Assembly (NCBI RefSeq): GCF_002904295.1 | Contig: NZ_PPHG01000075.1 | Span: 186,001 to 250,000, forward strand | Origin: Amycolatopsis sp. CA-128772 | GTDB lineage: Bacteria > Actinomycetota > Actinomycetes > Mycobacteriales > Pseudonocardiaceae | Direction: 5' to 3' | Length of the DNA stretch: 64,000 nt | Shown: positions 42,242 through 50,800 of the stretch, piece by piece | Position numbering within the stretch: the stretch's first letter is position 1 | Layout: each line of letters opens with the position of its first letter | Notes under the pieces: model-generated | Database searches by the model: none | What the model was told of the DNA's origin: nothing | The model's input: only the letters and a program-made list of their open reading frames with translations | Position numbers and translations under genes: made by a program

Positions 42242-45037
42242 TCACGCCGCACCCGCGGCCACCACACCCCGGCGCAGCGCCTTCACCGCACCGGCCGCCG
42301 CCGCCCCCACCGGATCCGCCTTGCCCAGCACGTCCCGGATCTGGTCCAGCAGGTCGATCACCTGCCGCGACCAGCGCACGAAGTCACCCGCCGACAGCTC
42401 CTGCCCGTTCGCCTCCGCCGCCGTCAGCACCTTCTCCAGCGACTCACCCCGCGCCCAGCGGTACACCGGCCACGCGAACCCCGCGTCCGGCTCCCGCGTC
42501 CGGTCCAGCCGATGCCGCCGCTCGTCCTCGGTCAGCTCCACCCACAGCCGCGCCGTCTCCTGCCACGCCTCCGGCACCGCACCACCCGGCAACCGCGGCT
42601 CCCCCGCGGTGTCCCGGCGCGCCTCGAACACCAGCGTCGACACGACCGCCGCCAGCTCCGCCGGGTTCAGGTTGCGCCACACCCCATGCCGGATGCACTC
42701 CGCGGCCAGCAGGTCCGACTCGCTGTACAACCGCGTCAACCGCCGCCCGTGCTTGGTGACCCGGTCCTCGCCGTCCCCGGCCGACTCCGGCCCCAGATAT
42801 CCGCGTTCCCCCAGCAACGCCAGGATCCGGTCGAACGCCCGCGCCAGCGAGTGCGTCGTCGCCGCCACCTTCCGCTCCAGCTGCTGCGTCTCCGCCGCGA
42901 GCCGCTGGTACCGCTCCACCCACCGCAGGTTCGCCTCACGCTCGGCCAGCCCGTGACACGGGTGCGCCCGCAACGCCCGCCGCAACGCGGCCAGCTCGCC
43001 GTCCTCGTTCGCCCCCGACCGCCGCTTCTGCCGTCCCGGCAGCGAAATCCCGGCGTTGCGCAGCGCCGAAGCGATGTCCCGGCGCGTCCGCGGCGACCGC
43101 AGCTCGATGTGCTTGGGCAGCTTGATCCGCCCCAGCGCCTCCACCGGCGCCGGGAAGTCCGCCACCGACAACGGCCCCGACCACCGGTCCTCGGTCACCA
43201 CCACCGGCCGCGGCTCCCGGATCGGGTCCAGCCCCGGATCCACCACCACGGCCAGCCCCGCCCGCCGCCCCGCCGGCACCGCGATCACGTCACCCTTGCG
43301 CAGCTTCTCCAGCGACTCCGCCGTCCCGGACCGCCGCACCGCGGTGTTCTGCCGCGACAACGCCTTCTCCCGCGCCGAAATCTTCGCCCGCAGCTCGACG
43401 TACTCAAGCATCTCGTCGAACTCACCGGTCACCGCGGCCGCGTAGCCCTTCAGGGCCTCCTTGTTCCGCTCGATCCGCCGCGCCGTCCCCACCACCGACC
43501 GGTCCGCCTGGAACTGCGCGAACGACTGCTCCAGCAGCTCCCGCGCCTCCGCCGCCCCGACCTGCGCCACCAGGTTGACCGCCATGTTGTAGCCCGGCCG
43601 GAACGACGACCGCAGCGGGTACGTCCGCGTCGACGCCAGCCCGGCCACCTGCTTCGGATCCACCCCCGGCTGCCACGCGACGACCGCGTGCCCCTCGACG
43701 TCGATCCCCCGCCGCCCGGCCCGCCCGGTCAGCTGCGTGTACTCCCCCGGCGTCAGGTCGACGTGCGCCTCGCCGTTGTACTTCACCAGTCGCTCGAGCA
43801 CGACCGTCCGCGCCGGCATGTTGATCCCCAGCGCCAGCGTCTCGGTGGCGAACACCACCTTCACCAGGCCGCGGACGAACAACTCCTCGACCGTCTCCTT
43901 GAACGCCGGCAGCAACCCCGCGTGGTGCCCGGCGATCCCGCGCTCCAGCGCCTCCCGCCACTCCCAGTAACCGAGCACCCCGAGATCACCCTCGGGCAGG
44001 TCCGCCGTCCGCTCCTCGATGACCCGCCGGATCTCCTCGACCTCACCCGGCCCGTTCAGCCGCAGCCCCGACCGCACACACTGCGCCACCGCGGCGTCAC
44101 AACCCGCGCGGGAGAAGATGAACACGATCGCCGGCAGCAACCCCGCCCGATCCAGCTGCTCCACCACGTCCACCCGCGACGGCGGCCGGAACCGCGGCAT
44201 CCGCGCCGGCGCACCCCGCCGGCCCCGCGGACCCCGGAACCCCGCCGGGGCGTACTGCCGCCCGATCTCCTCCGTCCGGCGCAGCAGCGTCGGGTTGATC
44301 CGCAGCTCGGCGTCCGGCGCGTGCACGTCGTCCCCGGCGAACAGGTCCAGCAGCCGGTTCCCCACCAGCATGTGCTGCCACAGCGGCACCGGCCGGTGCT
44401 CGTCCACGACGACCGTCGTGTCGCCCCGGACCTCCACCAGCCACTCGCCGAACTCCTCGGCGTTGCTCACCGTCGCCGACAGCCCCACCACCCGCACGTG
44501 CTCGGGCAGGTGCAGGATCACCTCTTCCCACACCGCACCCCGGAACCGGTCGGCCAGGTAGTGCACCTCGTCCATCACCACGTACCCGAGGTCGGTGATC
44601 GTCGACGAGCCGGCGTAGAGCATGTTGCGCAGCACCTCGGTGGTCATCACCACCACCTGCGCGTTGCCGTTGATCGAGGTGTCCCCGGTCAGCAGGCCGA
44701 CCGCGTCGCTGCCGTACCGGGCCACCAGGTCGGCGTACTTCTGGTTCGACAGCGCCTTGATCGGCGTCGTGTAGAAGCACTTGCGGCCTTCGGCCAGCGC
44801 CAGATGCACGGCGAACTCACCGACCACGGTCTTGCCCGCCCCGGTGGGCGCGCAGACCAGCACGCCGTGACCGCCCTCGAGGGCCTGGCACCCGCGGATC
44901 TGGAACTCGTCGAACTCGAAGGACGCCTCCGCGGCGAAGCGCGTCAGCTGGGGGTACTTCCCACGGCGCGCGGAGGCCGCATAGGCCTCGGCCGGGGACG
45001 GAGAAGGGCTACTGGCCACCTCGTCAGGGTTCCACAT
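42242..45037 (-). CDS. helY: HelY, Ski2/Mtr4-like DEAD/DEAH-box helicase
   Basis: 931 residues from ATG 45037; GTG 45055 is an alternative, and neither has a clear ribosome site. Motif I APTGAGKTVVGEFAVH, Ia TTPIKALSNQK, II VVMDEVHYLAD, III GLSATVSNAEEF, V ATETLALGINMPARTVV and VI QLTGRAGRRGID are intact. A long C-terminal region carries the DSHCT-like domain of exosome-type RNA helicases. Likely unwinds structured RNA. Gene order with tatC, tatA, pafC and pafB matches mycobacteria. Confidence 0.93.
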   Translation of the reverse strand: MWNPDEVASSPSPSPAEAYAASARRGKYPQLTRFAAEASFEFDEFQIRGCQALEGGHGVLVCAPTGAGKTVVGEFAVHLALAEGRKCFYTTPIKALSNQKYADLVARYGSDAVGLLTGDTSINGNAQVVVMTTEVLRNMLYAGSSTITDLGYVVMDEVHYLADRFRGAVWEEVILHLPEHVRVVGLSATVSNAEEFGEWLVEVRGDTTVVVDEHRPVPLWQHMLVGNRLLDLFAGDDVHAPDAELRINPTLLRRTEEIGRQYAPAGFRGPRGRRGAPARMPRFRPPSRVDVVEQLDRAGLLPAIVFIFSRAGCDAAVAQCVRSGLRLNGPGEVEEIRRVIEERTADLPEGDLGVLGYWEWREALERGIAGHHAGLLPAFKETVEELFVRGLVKVVFATETLALGINMPARTVVLERLVKYNGEAHVDLTPGEYTQLTGRAGRRGIDVEGHAVVAWQPGVDPKQVAGLASTRTYPLRSSFRPGYNMAVNLVAQVGAAEARELLEQSFAQFQADRSVVGTARRIERNKEALKGYAAAVTGEFDEMLEYVELRAKISAREKALSRQNTAVRRSGTAESLEKLRKGDVIAVPAGRRAGLAVVVDPGLDPIREPRPVVVTEDRWSGPLSVADFPAPVEALGRIKLPKHIELRSPRTRRDIASALRNAGISLPGRQKRRSGANEDGELAALRRALRAHPCHGLAEREANLRWVERYQRLAAETQQLERKVAATTHSLARAFDRILALLGERGYLGPESAGDGEDRVTKHGRRLTRLYSESDLLAAECIRHGVWRNLNPAELAAVVSTLVFEARRDTAGEPRLPGGAVPEAWQETARLWVELTEDERRHRLDRTREPDAGFAWPVYRWARGESLEKVLTAAEANGQELSAGDFVRWSRQVIDLLDQIRDVLGKADPVGAAAAGAVKALRRGVVAAGAA

Positions 45038-45141
45038 CCCCCCGGCAGTCCGCACGCCGCGTGACCAACGGCGCGGCGCTTCCCGTCGGGGCTTCTCTGG
45101 TTGTCGTCGTCGAACTCGGTGATCTCGAAAATCACCCCGCG

Positions 45142-45157
45142 GTATAGGTCGTTATAC
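45142..45157. promoter_or_regulatory. GTATA-N6-TATAC palindrome
   Basis: GTATAGGTCGTTATAC is an AT-rich inverted repeat, rare in this GC-rich context. It lies 48 bases before the chosen start of the zinc-ribbon gene and 105 bases before helY. It could contain a -10 box or be a regulator site. Evidence is only the symmetry and position. Confidence 0.4.
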
Positions 45158-45204
45158 ACATGAGTACCCGGAACCGGGTGGGAGCGGGCCGCGTCGGAGC
45201 GGGC

Positions 45205-45768
45205 ATGACGGAACCGTGCCCGAGCTGCGGGCTGCTGGACCAGGTGCAGCACGTGCCGGCGGTGTACCAGGGCGGGCATTCCTTCTTCCGCGGGCAGGGT
45301 CCCCTGGTCACGGTGCCGGCCGGCGACGGGTTCGTCACCACGAACACGCAGGTCAACGGCGTTTCGGTGACCGCGGTGGCCCGCTCGCTCGACCCCTTCC
45401 CTCCCCCGCGCCGCAGCGGGGGCCTCCTGGCGGCGGCGATCGTGCTGGCCCTGGCCGGAAGCTGCTTCCTGCTGCTGCCGTTCTCGGCGATCGGAGACCC
45501 GCCACCCGGCGGGGCGGTGGGCATCGTCGTGGTTTCCCTGCCGGCGGTGTGCGTGTACGTCGCGGCCGGGGTGCTGGTTTGGCTGTACGCGCGGCGGCTG
45601 CGTGCACACCGCCGGCAGCGGCGTGGGGTGCCGGCGGCGCAGCAGGTGTGGGAAAAGGGCTGGTTCTGCCACCGCTGCGGCGGCGTGTACTTCGCGGACG
45701 CGGGCCGCCTGCTGACCCCGGCGCACTTCCGCCAGCTGGTGGCGCGGGCGGGTGGCTACGACCGTTAG
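45205..45768 (+). CDS. Small zinc-ribbon membrane protein
   Basis: 187 residues from ATG 45205, preferred over ATG 45160 because GGAGC precedes it by 7 bases and the sequence then begins with a zinc ribbon (MTEPCPSCGLL). Two transmembrane helices at about 74-95 and 108-130 (LLAAAIVLALAGSCFLLLPF; GIVVVSLPAVCVYVAAGVLV). A second CxxC (WFCHRCGGVYF) near the C-terminus completes a split Zn site. No known function. Converges on the diacylglycerol kinase gene with overlapping stops. Confidence 0.8.
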   Translation: MTEPCPSCGLLDQVQHVPAVYQGGHSFFRGQGPLVTVPAGDGFVTTNTQVNGVSVTAVARSLDPFPPPRRSGGLLAAAIVLALAGSCFLLLPFSAIGDPPPGGAVGIVVVSLPAVCVYVAAGVLVWLYARRLRAHRRQRRGVPAAQQVWEKGWFCHRCGGVYFADAGRLLTPAHFRQLVARAGGYDR

Positions 45769-46646
45769 GCCAGCACGGACAGCGCACCCGGGACGCAGCT
45801 GACCGTCACCGGCACACTCCCCTGCGGTTCGCCGTCCGCGTAGGCCGGCCAGGTGTTGCCGGCCAGGGTGACCGAGCGGGCGCGCAGGGTGCGGACCGCC
45901 GGGTGGGTGACGTGGTTGCCGGTGCGCAGGCCGGGAAGCATCCGCATCAGGCCGCGGCGGGTGGCGTGGCCGATGATCGTGACGTCGAAGACGCCGTCCT
46001 CGGGGTCGGCCGTCGGGCAGATCGGGACGCCGCCGCCGTAGAAGCGGGTGTTGCCGATCGCCACCAGGGTGGCGTCGAGCTCGAGGCGTTCGGTGCCCGT
46101 GTCGACGACCACGGGGCGGGAGCGGAACGCGGCCAGCTCGGCGAGGATCGCGAGGTCGTAGCGGCGCGGGCCGGACGGCCAGCGCATCCGGTTGGCGCGT
46201 TCGTTGACGCTCGCGTCGAAGCCCGCGCACAGCACCGTCGCGAACCAGGTGGACCCGGTGCGGCCGAGGTCGATCCGGCGCCGGGCGCCGGAGCGCAGGG
46301 CCGCGACCAGCGCGTCGACCGCCGGCAGCGGCTCGCCCGGGACGCCGAGGGCGCGGGCGAAGTCGTTGCCGGTGCCCGCCGGGACGAGGCCGAGCGCGAC
46401 GTCGTTGTTCGCGCAGAACTGGACGCCCTGGTGGGCGGCGCCGTCGCCGCCGAGGACGATCAGGACGTCGAGCCCGGCGGCGTGGGAGGTCCGCATCAGC
46501 TCGCGGGACTCCTCGACCGAGTTGGCGACGAGCACGTCGAGCCGGTCGACGGCCGTGCGCAGCCGCTCGGCGACCGTGCCGGCGATGCGGGCCGCCGCGC
46601 CGTGCCCCGAGGCAGGGTGCACGGCGAGCGCGGCGTGGAGCCCCAC
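45765..46646 (-). CDS. Diacylglycerol kinase family lipid kinase
   Basis: 293 residues from GTG 46646, overlapping the tatC stop by one base (TAGTG). Nucleotide motif VLIVLGGDGAAHQGVQ and LGLVPAGTGNDFARALG identify the DAGK catalytic fold. The C-terminal beta-sandwich ends WPAYADGEPQGSVPVTV. Phosphorylates diacylglycerol or a related lipid at the membrane. Located between tatC and helY. Confidence 0.9.
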   Translation of the reverse strand: MGLHAALAVHPASGHGAAARIAGTVAERLRTAVDRLDVLVANSVEESRELMRTSHAAGLDVLIVLGGDGAAHQGVQFCANNDVALGLVPAGTGNDFARALGVPGEPLPAVDALVAALRSGARRRIDLGRTGSTWFATVLCAGFDASVNERANRMRWPSGPRRYDLAILAELAAFRSRPVVVDTGTERLELDATLVAIGNTRFYGGGVPICPTADPEDGVFDVTIIGHATRRGLMRMLPGLRTGNHVTHPAVRTLRARSVTLAGNTWPAYADGEPQGSVPVTVSCVPGALSVLA

Positions 46647-47617
46647 TAGGTGACGTCGTCGGTGCTCGACCGGCCACCGGACGCGGTCGGCGCGGACGGT
46701 TCGTCGTCGACCGTGCTCGGCGTGTAGTCGAACGGCGCCGCCTCGTCGTCGGCGAGCTGGTCCCAGCCCTCGTAGTGGCGTTCGCGGTCCTTGCGGCGGT
46801 CGTGGATCCGGGCGAGCTGGACGGCGATTTCGAACAGCACCGTCAGCGCGCCGGCCAGGCCGAGCATCGAGAACGGGTCGGAACCCGGGGTGGCGAAGGC
46901 GGCGAAGACGAACAGCGCGAACACGATGCCGCGCCGCCACTTCTTCAGCTGCACGTATTTAACGACGCCGACGCGGTTGAGCATGACCACCAGCAGCGGC
47001 AGCTCGAAGCTGATGCCGAAGATGATCAGCAGCGACAGCAGGAACGAGATGTACTTGTCCGCGGTGAGCGCGGTGACGAACGCGTCCTGGCCGAAGCCCA
47101 TCAGCAGCTGGAGGGCGTGCGGGAACAGGATGTAGGCGAGCACGGCGCCGCCGGCGAACAGCACCGAGGCGAACCCGACGAACGTCAGCGCGTACTTGCG
47201 CTCCTTGCTGTACAGGCCCGGGGCGATGAACGCCCAGATCTGGTACAGCCAGACCGGCGAGAACAGCACCGCACCGGCCGCGATGCCGACCTTCAGCTGC
47301 GTCATGAACGCCTCGAACGGCACGGTCTGCAGCAGGCGGCACCCGTCGGCGCTGTCGAGCCGCCGGTTCGGCGGGATGGCGCAGTACGGGTCCTTGACGA
47401 GGTCGCCGAGCGACGGGATCGGCCCGAGCTTCGTGCCGAACCAGATGAACCCGAGGATCCCCCCGAGCACCACCGCGAGCAGCGCGAAGCCGAGACGGCG
47501 GCGGAACTCGTAGATGTGCTCGATGAGCGTCATCGTGCCGTCGGGGTTCGCGCGACGGCTGCGCTTGCGCCGCTTCGTCCGGCGGTTGTCACCGTTTCCG
47601 GAGGCGGATTCCGCCAC
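46646..47617 (-). CDS. tatC: Twin-arginine translocase subunit TatC
   Basis: 323 residues from ATG 47617. TatC signature TLIEHIYEFRRRL with the conserved first cytoplasmic Glu, six transmembrane helices, and FEAFMTQLKVGIAAGAVLFS and YQIWAFIAPGLYSKERKY. A charged 60-residue C-terminal tail is typical of actinobacterial TatC. Receptor for twin-arginine signal peptides; works with TatA encoded upstream. Confidence 0.97.
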   Translation of the reverse strand: MAESASGNGDNRRTKRRKRSRRANPDGTMTLIEHIYEFRRRLGFALLAVVLGGILGFIWFGTKLGPIPSLGDLVKDPYCAIPPNRRLDSADGCRLLQTVPFEAFMTQLKVGIAAGAVLFSPVWLYQIWAFIAPGLYSKERKYALTFVGFASVLFAGGAVLAYILFPHALQLLMGFGQDAFVTALTADKYISFLLSLLIIFGISFELPLLVVMLNRVGVVKYVQLKKWRRGIVFALFVFAAFATPGSDPFSMLGLAGALTVLFEIAVQLARIHDRRKDRERHYEGWDQLADDEAAPFDYTPSTVDDEPSAPTASGGRSSTDDVT

Positions 47618-47707
47618 GGGTTGTTCCGTTCTCGTCGGAGTCCGCCGGAGCGCGCCGGCCGGGCGCGCTCCGTGGACCAGGGACCGGGTGTGGCTGGTTC
47701 GGCCGCG

Positions 47708-48037
47708 TCAGCTGGCGTTCTTCTGCGGCTGGTCCGCGGCCTGCTGCTTCTTGAGTTCGTCGAGCTGCCGCTGCAGGTCGGCGACCTGCTGGTCGGTCGT
47801 GGCCGCCGGGGCGGGCGCCGGGGCGGGCGGCACCGGGATCTGCCTGGTCTCGACGGGCTCGGCGTCCTCGTGCGCGGCGTTCTTGTCGCCCGCGAGGTCC
47901 TTGGTCTCGGCCTTGAAGATCTTCATGGACTTGCCGATCGACCGCGCCGCATCGGGAAGCCGCTTGGCCCCGAACAGCAGCACGACGAGCAGCACCAAGA
48001 TGATCAAATGCCATCCTTGCAATCCGTTGGCGAACAA
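47708..48037 (-). CDS. tatA: Twin-arginine translocase subunit TatA
   Basis: 109 residues from TTG 48037, chosen because AGGAGG lies 5 bases upstream. A single helix WHLIILVLLVVLLFGAKRLP, then the amphipathic helix with the FGAKRLPD hinge motif, followed by a Pro/Ala linker and a Gln-rich coil. Forms the protein-conducting element of the Tat pathway. Lies between the 70-residue membrane protein gene and tatC. Confidence 0.96.
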   Translation of the reverse strand: MFANGLQGWHLIILVLLVVLLFGAKRLPDAARSIGKSMKIFKAETKDLAGDKNAAHEDAEPVETRQIPVPPAPAPAPAATTDQQVADLQRQLDELKKQQAADQPQKNAS

Positions 48038-48068
48038 GATGGCCTCCTATCTGCGTCTGGTAGGGATG

Positions 48069-48281
48069 TTACTGGTTTTCCGGTTTCCGGCGGCGCTGCT
48101 CGAACGCGACGCGCAACGCTGCCGTCCGGGCGCGGAGCAACCCCGCCCGGTCCTGGGTGTTCGTAGCCACCATGCTTGCGGTCTGCCGGAAACCACGCAA
48201 GACCTTGACGGTGCGCACCAGCAGGATCAGGAGCAGCAGCAGGCCGAGCGCGGCGAGCGCGATCGTGGGCAGGTACGGCAC
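48069..48281 (-). CDS. Small single-pass membrane protein next to tatA
   Basis: 70 residues from GTG 48281. N-terminal helix YLPTIALAALGLLLLLILLV, then a basic cytoplasmic tail (RKPENQ end). Ten bases after pafC and 31 before tatA on the same strand, so cotranscribed. Function unknown. Confidence 0.75.
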   Translation of the reverse strand: MPYLPTIALAALGLLLLLILLVRTVKVLRGFRQTASMVATNTQDRAGLLRARTAALRVAFEQRRRKPENQ

Positions 48282-48291
48282 GGTGATCAGC

Positions 48292-49272
48292 CTAGTGGTC
48301 GCAGGTTGACGGAAGGTGACGGGCTCGGGCCACCGCGCCGGCGGCGCGGCGACCGACGTCCGACGCGAGGTCGGCCGGGCTCTCCACCAGCGCTTCTCCG
48401 CCCAGGCCCAGCACCAGGCGCACCATCCAGGACTGGTCGGCGTAGCGCATCCGGATCCGCAGCCGGCCGCCGTCGAGCTCGTCGAGCTCCTCGCACGGGT
48501 AGTACTCGGCTACCCAGCGTGCGTCCGGATCGAGGACGAGGACGGCCTCCCGTTGGTCGGGACGCTCGCGAAAGACACCCTCGGAGATGTCGGTGGGGTG
48601 CGCGTGCGCGGGCGGGCGAGACGGCTCGTCGAGGATGGTCAGCTCGTCGATCCGGTCGAGCCGGAACAACCGGACCCCCTCGGCGCGGCGGCACCAGGCT
48701 TCGAGGTAGCCGACCGCCTGGACGATCAGCAGCCGCATCGGGTCGACCGTGCGCTCGGTGATCTGGTCCTTCGACGCGGTGTAGTAGCGGATCCGCAGCG
48801 CCCGCCCGGCCTGCAGGGCGCGGGCGACCTCCTCGCGGGTCCGCGCGGTCTTCTTGCCCTCCCGCACGCCCCCGCCGACGACCACGCCGGCCGGCTGGGC
48901 CTGCCCGGCGGCGGCCTCGATCTTCGCGATGGACCGGCGGACGGCGTCGCCGTCGACCACGCCCGGCGTCTCGGCCAGCGCCCGCAGCGCCACCAGCAGC
49001 GCGGTCGCCTCGCCGCCGGTGAGGCGCAGCGGGCGGCTCATCCCGGCGTCGTGGGTGACGACGATCGTGTCGCCCTCGAAGGACAGGTCGATCAGGTCCC
49101 CCGGCCCGTAGCCCGGCAGCCCGCACATCCAGAGCAGCTCGAGGTCCTTGCGCAGCTGCTTCGGCGTGACGTCGAAGTCCTGCGCCGCCTCGTCGATGCG
49201 GATCCCGGGGCGCGCCAGCAGGTAGGGCACCAGTGCGAGCAGTCTCGGCATCCGGTCGGTGGACCCGCTCAC
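48292..49272 (-). CDS. pafC: PafC, WYL-domain transcriptional regulator
   Basis: 326 residues from GTG 49272, overlapping the pafB stop by 4 bases. N-terminal winged helix (RMPRLLALVPYLLARPGIRI) and WYL domain with RALRIRYYTASKDQITERTV and AVGYLEAWCRRAEGVRLFRL. In mycobacteria PafB and PafC form a heterodimer that activates the LexA-independent DNA-damage response after binding single-stranded DNA. Confidence 0.93.
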   Translation of the reverse strand: MSGSTDRMPRLLALVPYLLARPGIRIDEAAQDFDVTPKQLRKDLELLWMCGLPGYGPGDLIDLSFEGDTIVVTHDAGMSRPLRLTGGEATALLVALRALAETPGVVDGDAVRRSIAKIEAAAGQAQPAGVVVGGGVREGKKTARTREEVARALQAGRALRIRYYTASKDQITERTVDPMRLLIVQAVGYLEAWCRRAEGVRLFRLDRIDELTILDEPSRPPAHAHPTDISEGVFRERPDQREAVLVLDPDARWVAEYYPCEELDELDGGRLRIRMRYADQSWMVRLVLGLGGEALVESPADLASDVGRRAAGAVARARHLPSTCDH

Positions 49273-50252
49273 AGCACGCTCCCCTGCCGCGCGACGACGG
49301 CTTCCAGCCGGTCCTGGACGCTCTTGGCCAGCACGTCGGGTTCGAACACGACGACGTCCGGGCCCTGCGCGCTGATCCAGTCGGCGGCCGATTCCGGGTA
49401 GAGCAGGCCGATCTCCACGAGGTCGCCTTCTTCCCCGTCGACGGTGGCCCGGCCGACCACGGTGCCGCGGCGGCGGACCCCGGCCGCGCGGCCGTCGGCG
49501 ACCCAGACCCGGGCGGTCGTGACCGGCGCCGGTTCGCTGTCGACGGTGGCCGTGACGAGCTTGAGCAGGTTGACGCCCTCGGGCCGGCGGACCTCGCCGG
49601 GCTTGCCGACCGGGCGGACCTGCCCGGTGACGCGGGAGAGCCGGAAGCAGCGGGTGGCGCCGCGGTCGCGGTCGTGCCCGACGACGTACCAGCGGGCCCG
49701 CCACGACACCACGCCCCACGGTTCGAGGGTGCGCATGATCCGCTCCGGCGAGCCGCTGCGGCGGTACTCGAACCGCACGGCCTGGCCGTTCTGCACCGCG
49801 GCCAGCAACGGCCCGAACGCCGGTTCGGCGCGCACCCGCGGCTCGACGACGGTGGGCGCCTGGTCGTCGACCTCCAGGCCGGCGGCGCGCAGCTTCACGA
49901 GCGCGCCCTGCGCCTGCCCGGTCAGCTCCGGGGAGTCCCACAGCCGGGACGCGAGCGCGACCGCGGCGGCTTCGTCGGGGGCGAGGTCGATCTCGCCGAG
50001 TTCGTAGTCGCGGCGGGCGATGCGGTAGCCCTCGATCGCGTCGAAGGCGGAGTTGCGGCCGGTTTCCAGGGGGATGCCGAGTTCGCGCAGCTCGGTCTTG
50101 TCCCGTTCGAACATCCGGAAGTAGGCGTCGTCGCTGGCCGCGTCGCCGTACCCGGGCACGATGCCGCGGATCCGCTCGGCGGTGAGGTACTGCCGGGTGG
50201 ACAACAGGGCCAGCACCAGATTGACCAGCCGTTCGGCGCGTGCGGTGGACAC
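49269..50252 (-). CDS. pafB: PafB, WYL-domain transcriptional regulator
   Basis: 327 residues from GTG 50252. Winged helix (ERLVNLVLALLSTRQYLTAE, RIRGIVPGYG), WYL domain with QAVRFEYRRSGSPERIMRTL and ARWYVVGHDRDRGATRCFRL. First gene of the pafB-pafC-tatA-tatC run. In mycobacteria the pair sits next to pafA; here four other genes lie between. Confidence 0.93.
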   Translation of the reverse strand: MSTARAERLVNLVLALLSTRQYLTAERIRGIVPGYGDAASDDAYFRMFERDKTELRELGIPLETGRNSAFDAIEGYRIARRDYELGEIDLAPDEAAAVALASRLWDSPELTGQAQGALVKLRAAGLEVDDQAPTVVEPRVRAEPAFGPLLAAVQNGQAVRFEYRRSGSPERIMRTLEPWGVVSWRARWYVVGHDRDRGATRCFRLSRVTGQVRPVGKPGEVRRPEGVNLLKLVTATVDSEPAPVTTARVWVADGRAAGVRRRGTVVGRATVDGEEGDLVEIGLLYPESAADWISAQGPDVVVFEPDVLAKSVQDRLEAVVARQGSVL

Positions 50253-50262
50253 CCGGTAGAGC

Positions 50263-50694
50263 CTAGCCCGCGCCGCCCGGCCCGATCGTGAGGTCCGGGG
50301 TGCGCGCGTCGTAATCGGTGCGGGCGGCGTCGACGGCCTCGAAGTTCGCCTCGGCCCACGCCTTGAACCCGGCCATCAGCGCGCGCAGCGATTCCCCCAG
50401 CGGCGTAAGGGAATAGTCGACGCGGACGGGCACCGCGGGGGTGACCTCGCGGCGGAGGAGACCGTCGCGTTCGAGCACCCGCAGGGTCTGCGTGAGCATC
50501 TTCTGGCTGACCCCGGCGATGCGCCGCGAAAGGTCGCTGTAGCGCTGCGGGCCGTCACCGAGCGCGACCAGGATCAGGCTGACCCACTTGCCGGCGATCT
50601 CGTCCAGCAGCTTCCGGGTCGGGCAGGCCGCGAGGTAGGCGTCGTAGGCGGCCTTTTCGGCCTGCCGCCGCTGTTCCGCCGTGCGCGTGGGCAC
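50263..50694 (-). CDS. HxlR/DUF24 regulator, QorR-like
   Basis: 143 residues from GTG 50694, with GGGAGG 8 bases upstream. Cys24 in ACPTRKLLDEIAGKWVSLIL is the conserved redox Cys of DUF24 regulators such as QorR. Wing and recognition helix YSDLSRRIAGVSQKMLTQTL. Divergent from a quinone oxidoreductase gene, as with QorR/qor2 in Corynebacterium. Quinones or diamide would be expected to oxidise it and release the promoter. Confidence 0.88.
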   Translation of the reverse strand: MPTRTAEQRRQAEKAAYDAYLAACPTRKLLDEIAGKWVSLILVALGDGPQRYSDLSRRIAGVSQKMLTQTLRVLERDGLLRREVTPAVPVRVDYSLTPLGESLRALMAGFKAWAEANFEAVDAARTDYDARTPDLTIGPGGAG

Positions 50695-50718
50695 CGGGCG
50701 AACCTCCCTCTCGCGAAC

Positions 50719-50734
50719 CCCACCGTGCGGTGGG
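50719..50734. promoter_or_regulatory. Palindrome between the HxlR and quinone reductase genes
   Basis: CCCACCGTGCGGTGGG, perfect 7-base arms around TG, in the 106-base gap between divergent starts. An imperfect long inverted repeat (about 50699-50718 against 50779-50799) also flanks the gap and contains both ribosome sites. Candidate operator of the HxlR protein. Confidence 0.45.
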
Positions 50735-50800
50735 CACCTGCGGGTGCGTACTTCCCAGCGGAGAGTAGCTCCCCTTACGTTCGCGGGGAAGGAGGTTCGG

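Noticed and set aside
42065..45064. A 999-codon plus-strand frame opposite helY
   Set aside because: Pro/Arg/His-rich low-complexity translation without motifs; shadow of helY, whose helicase motifs are complete.
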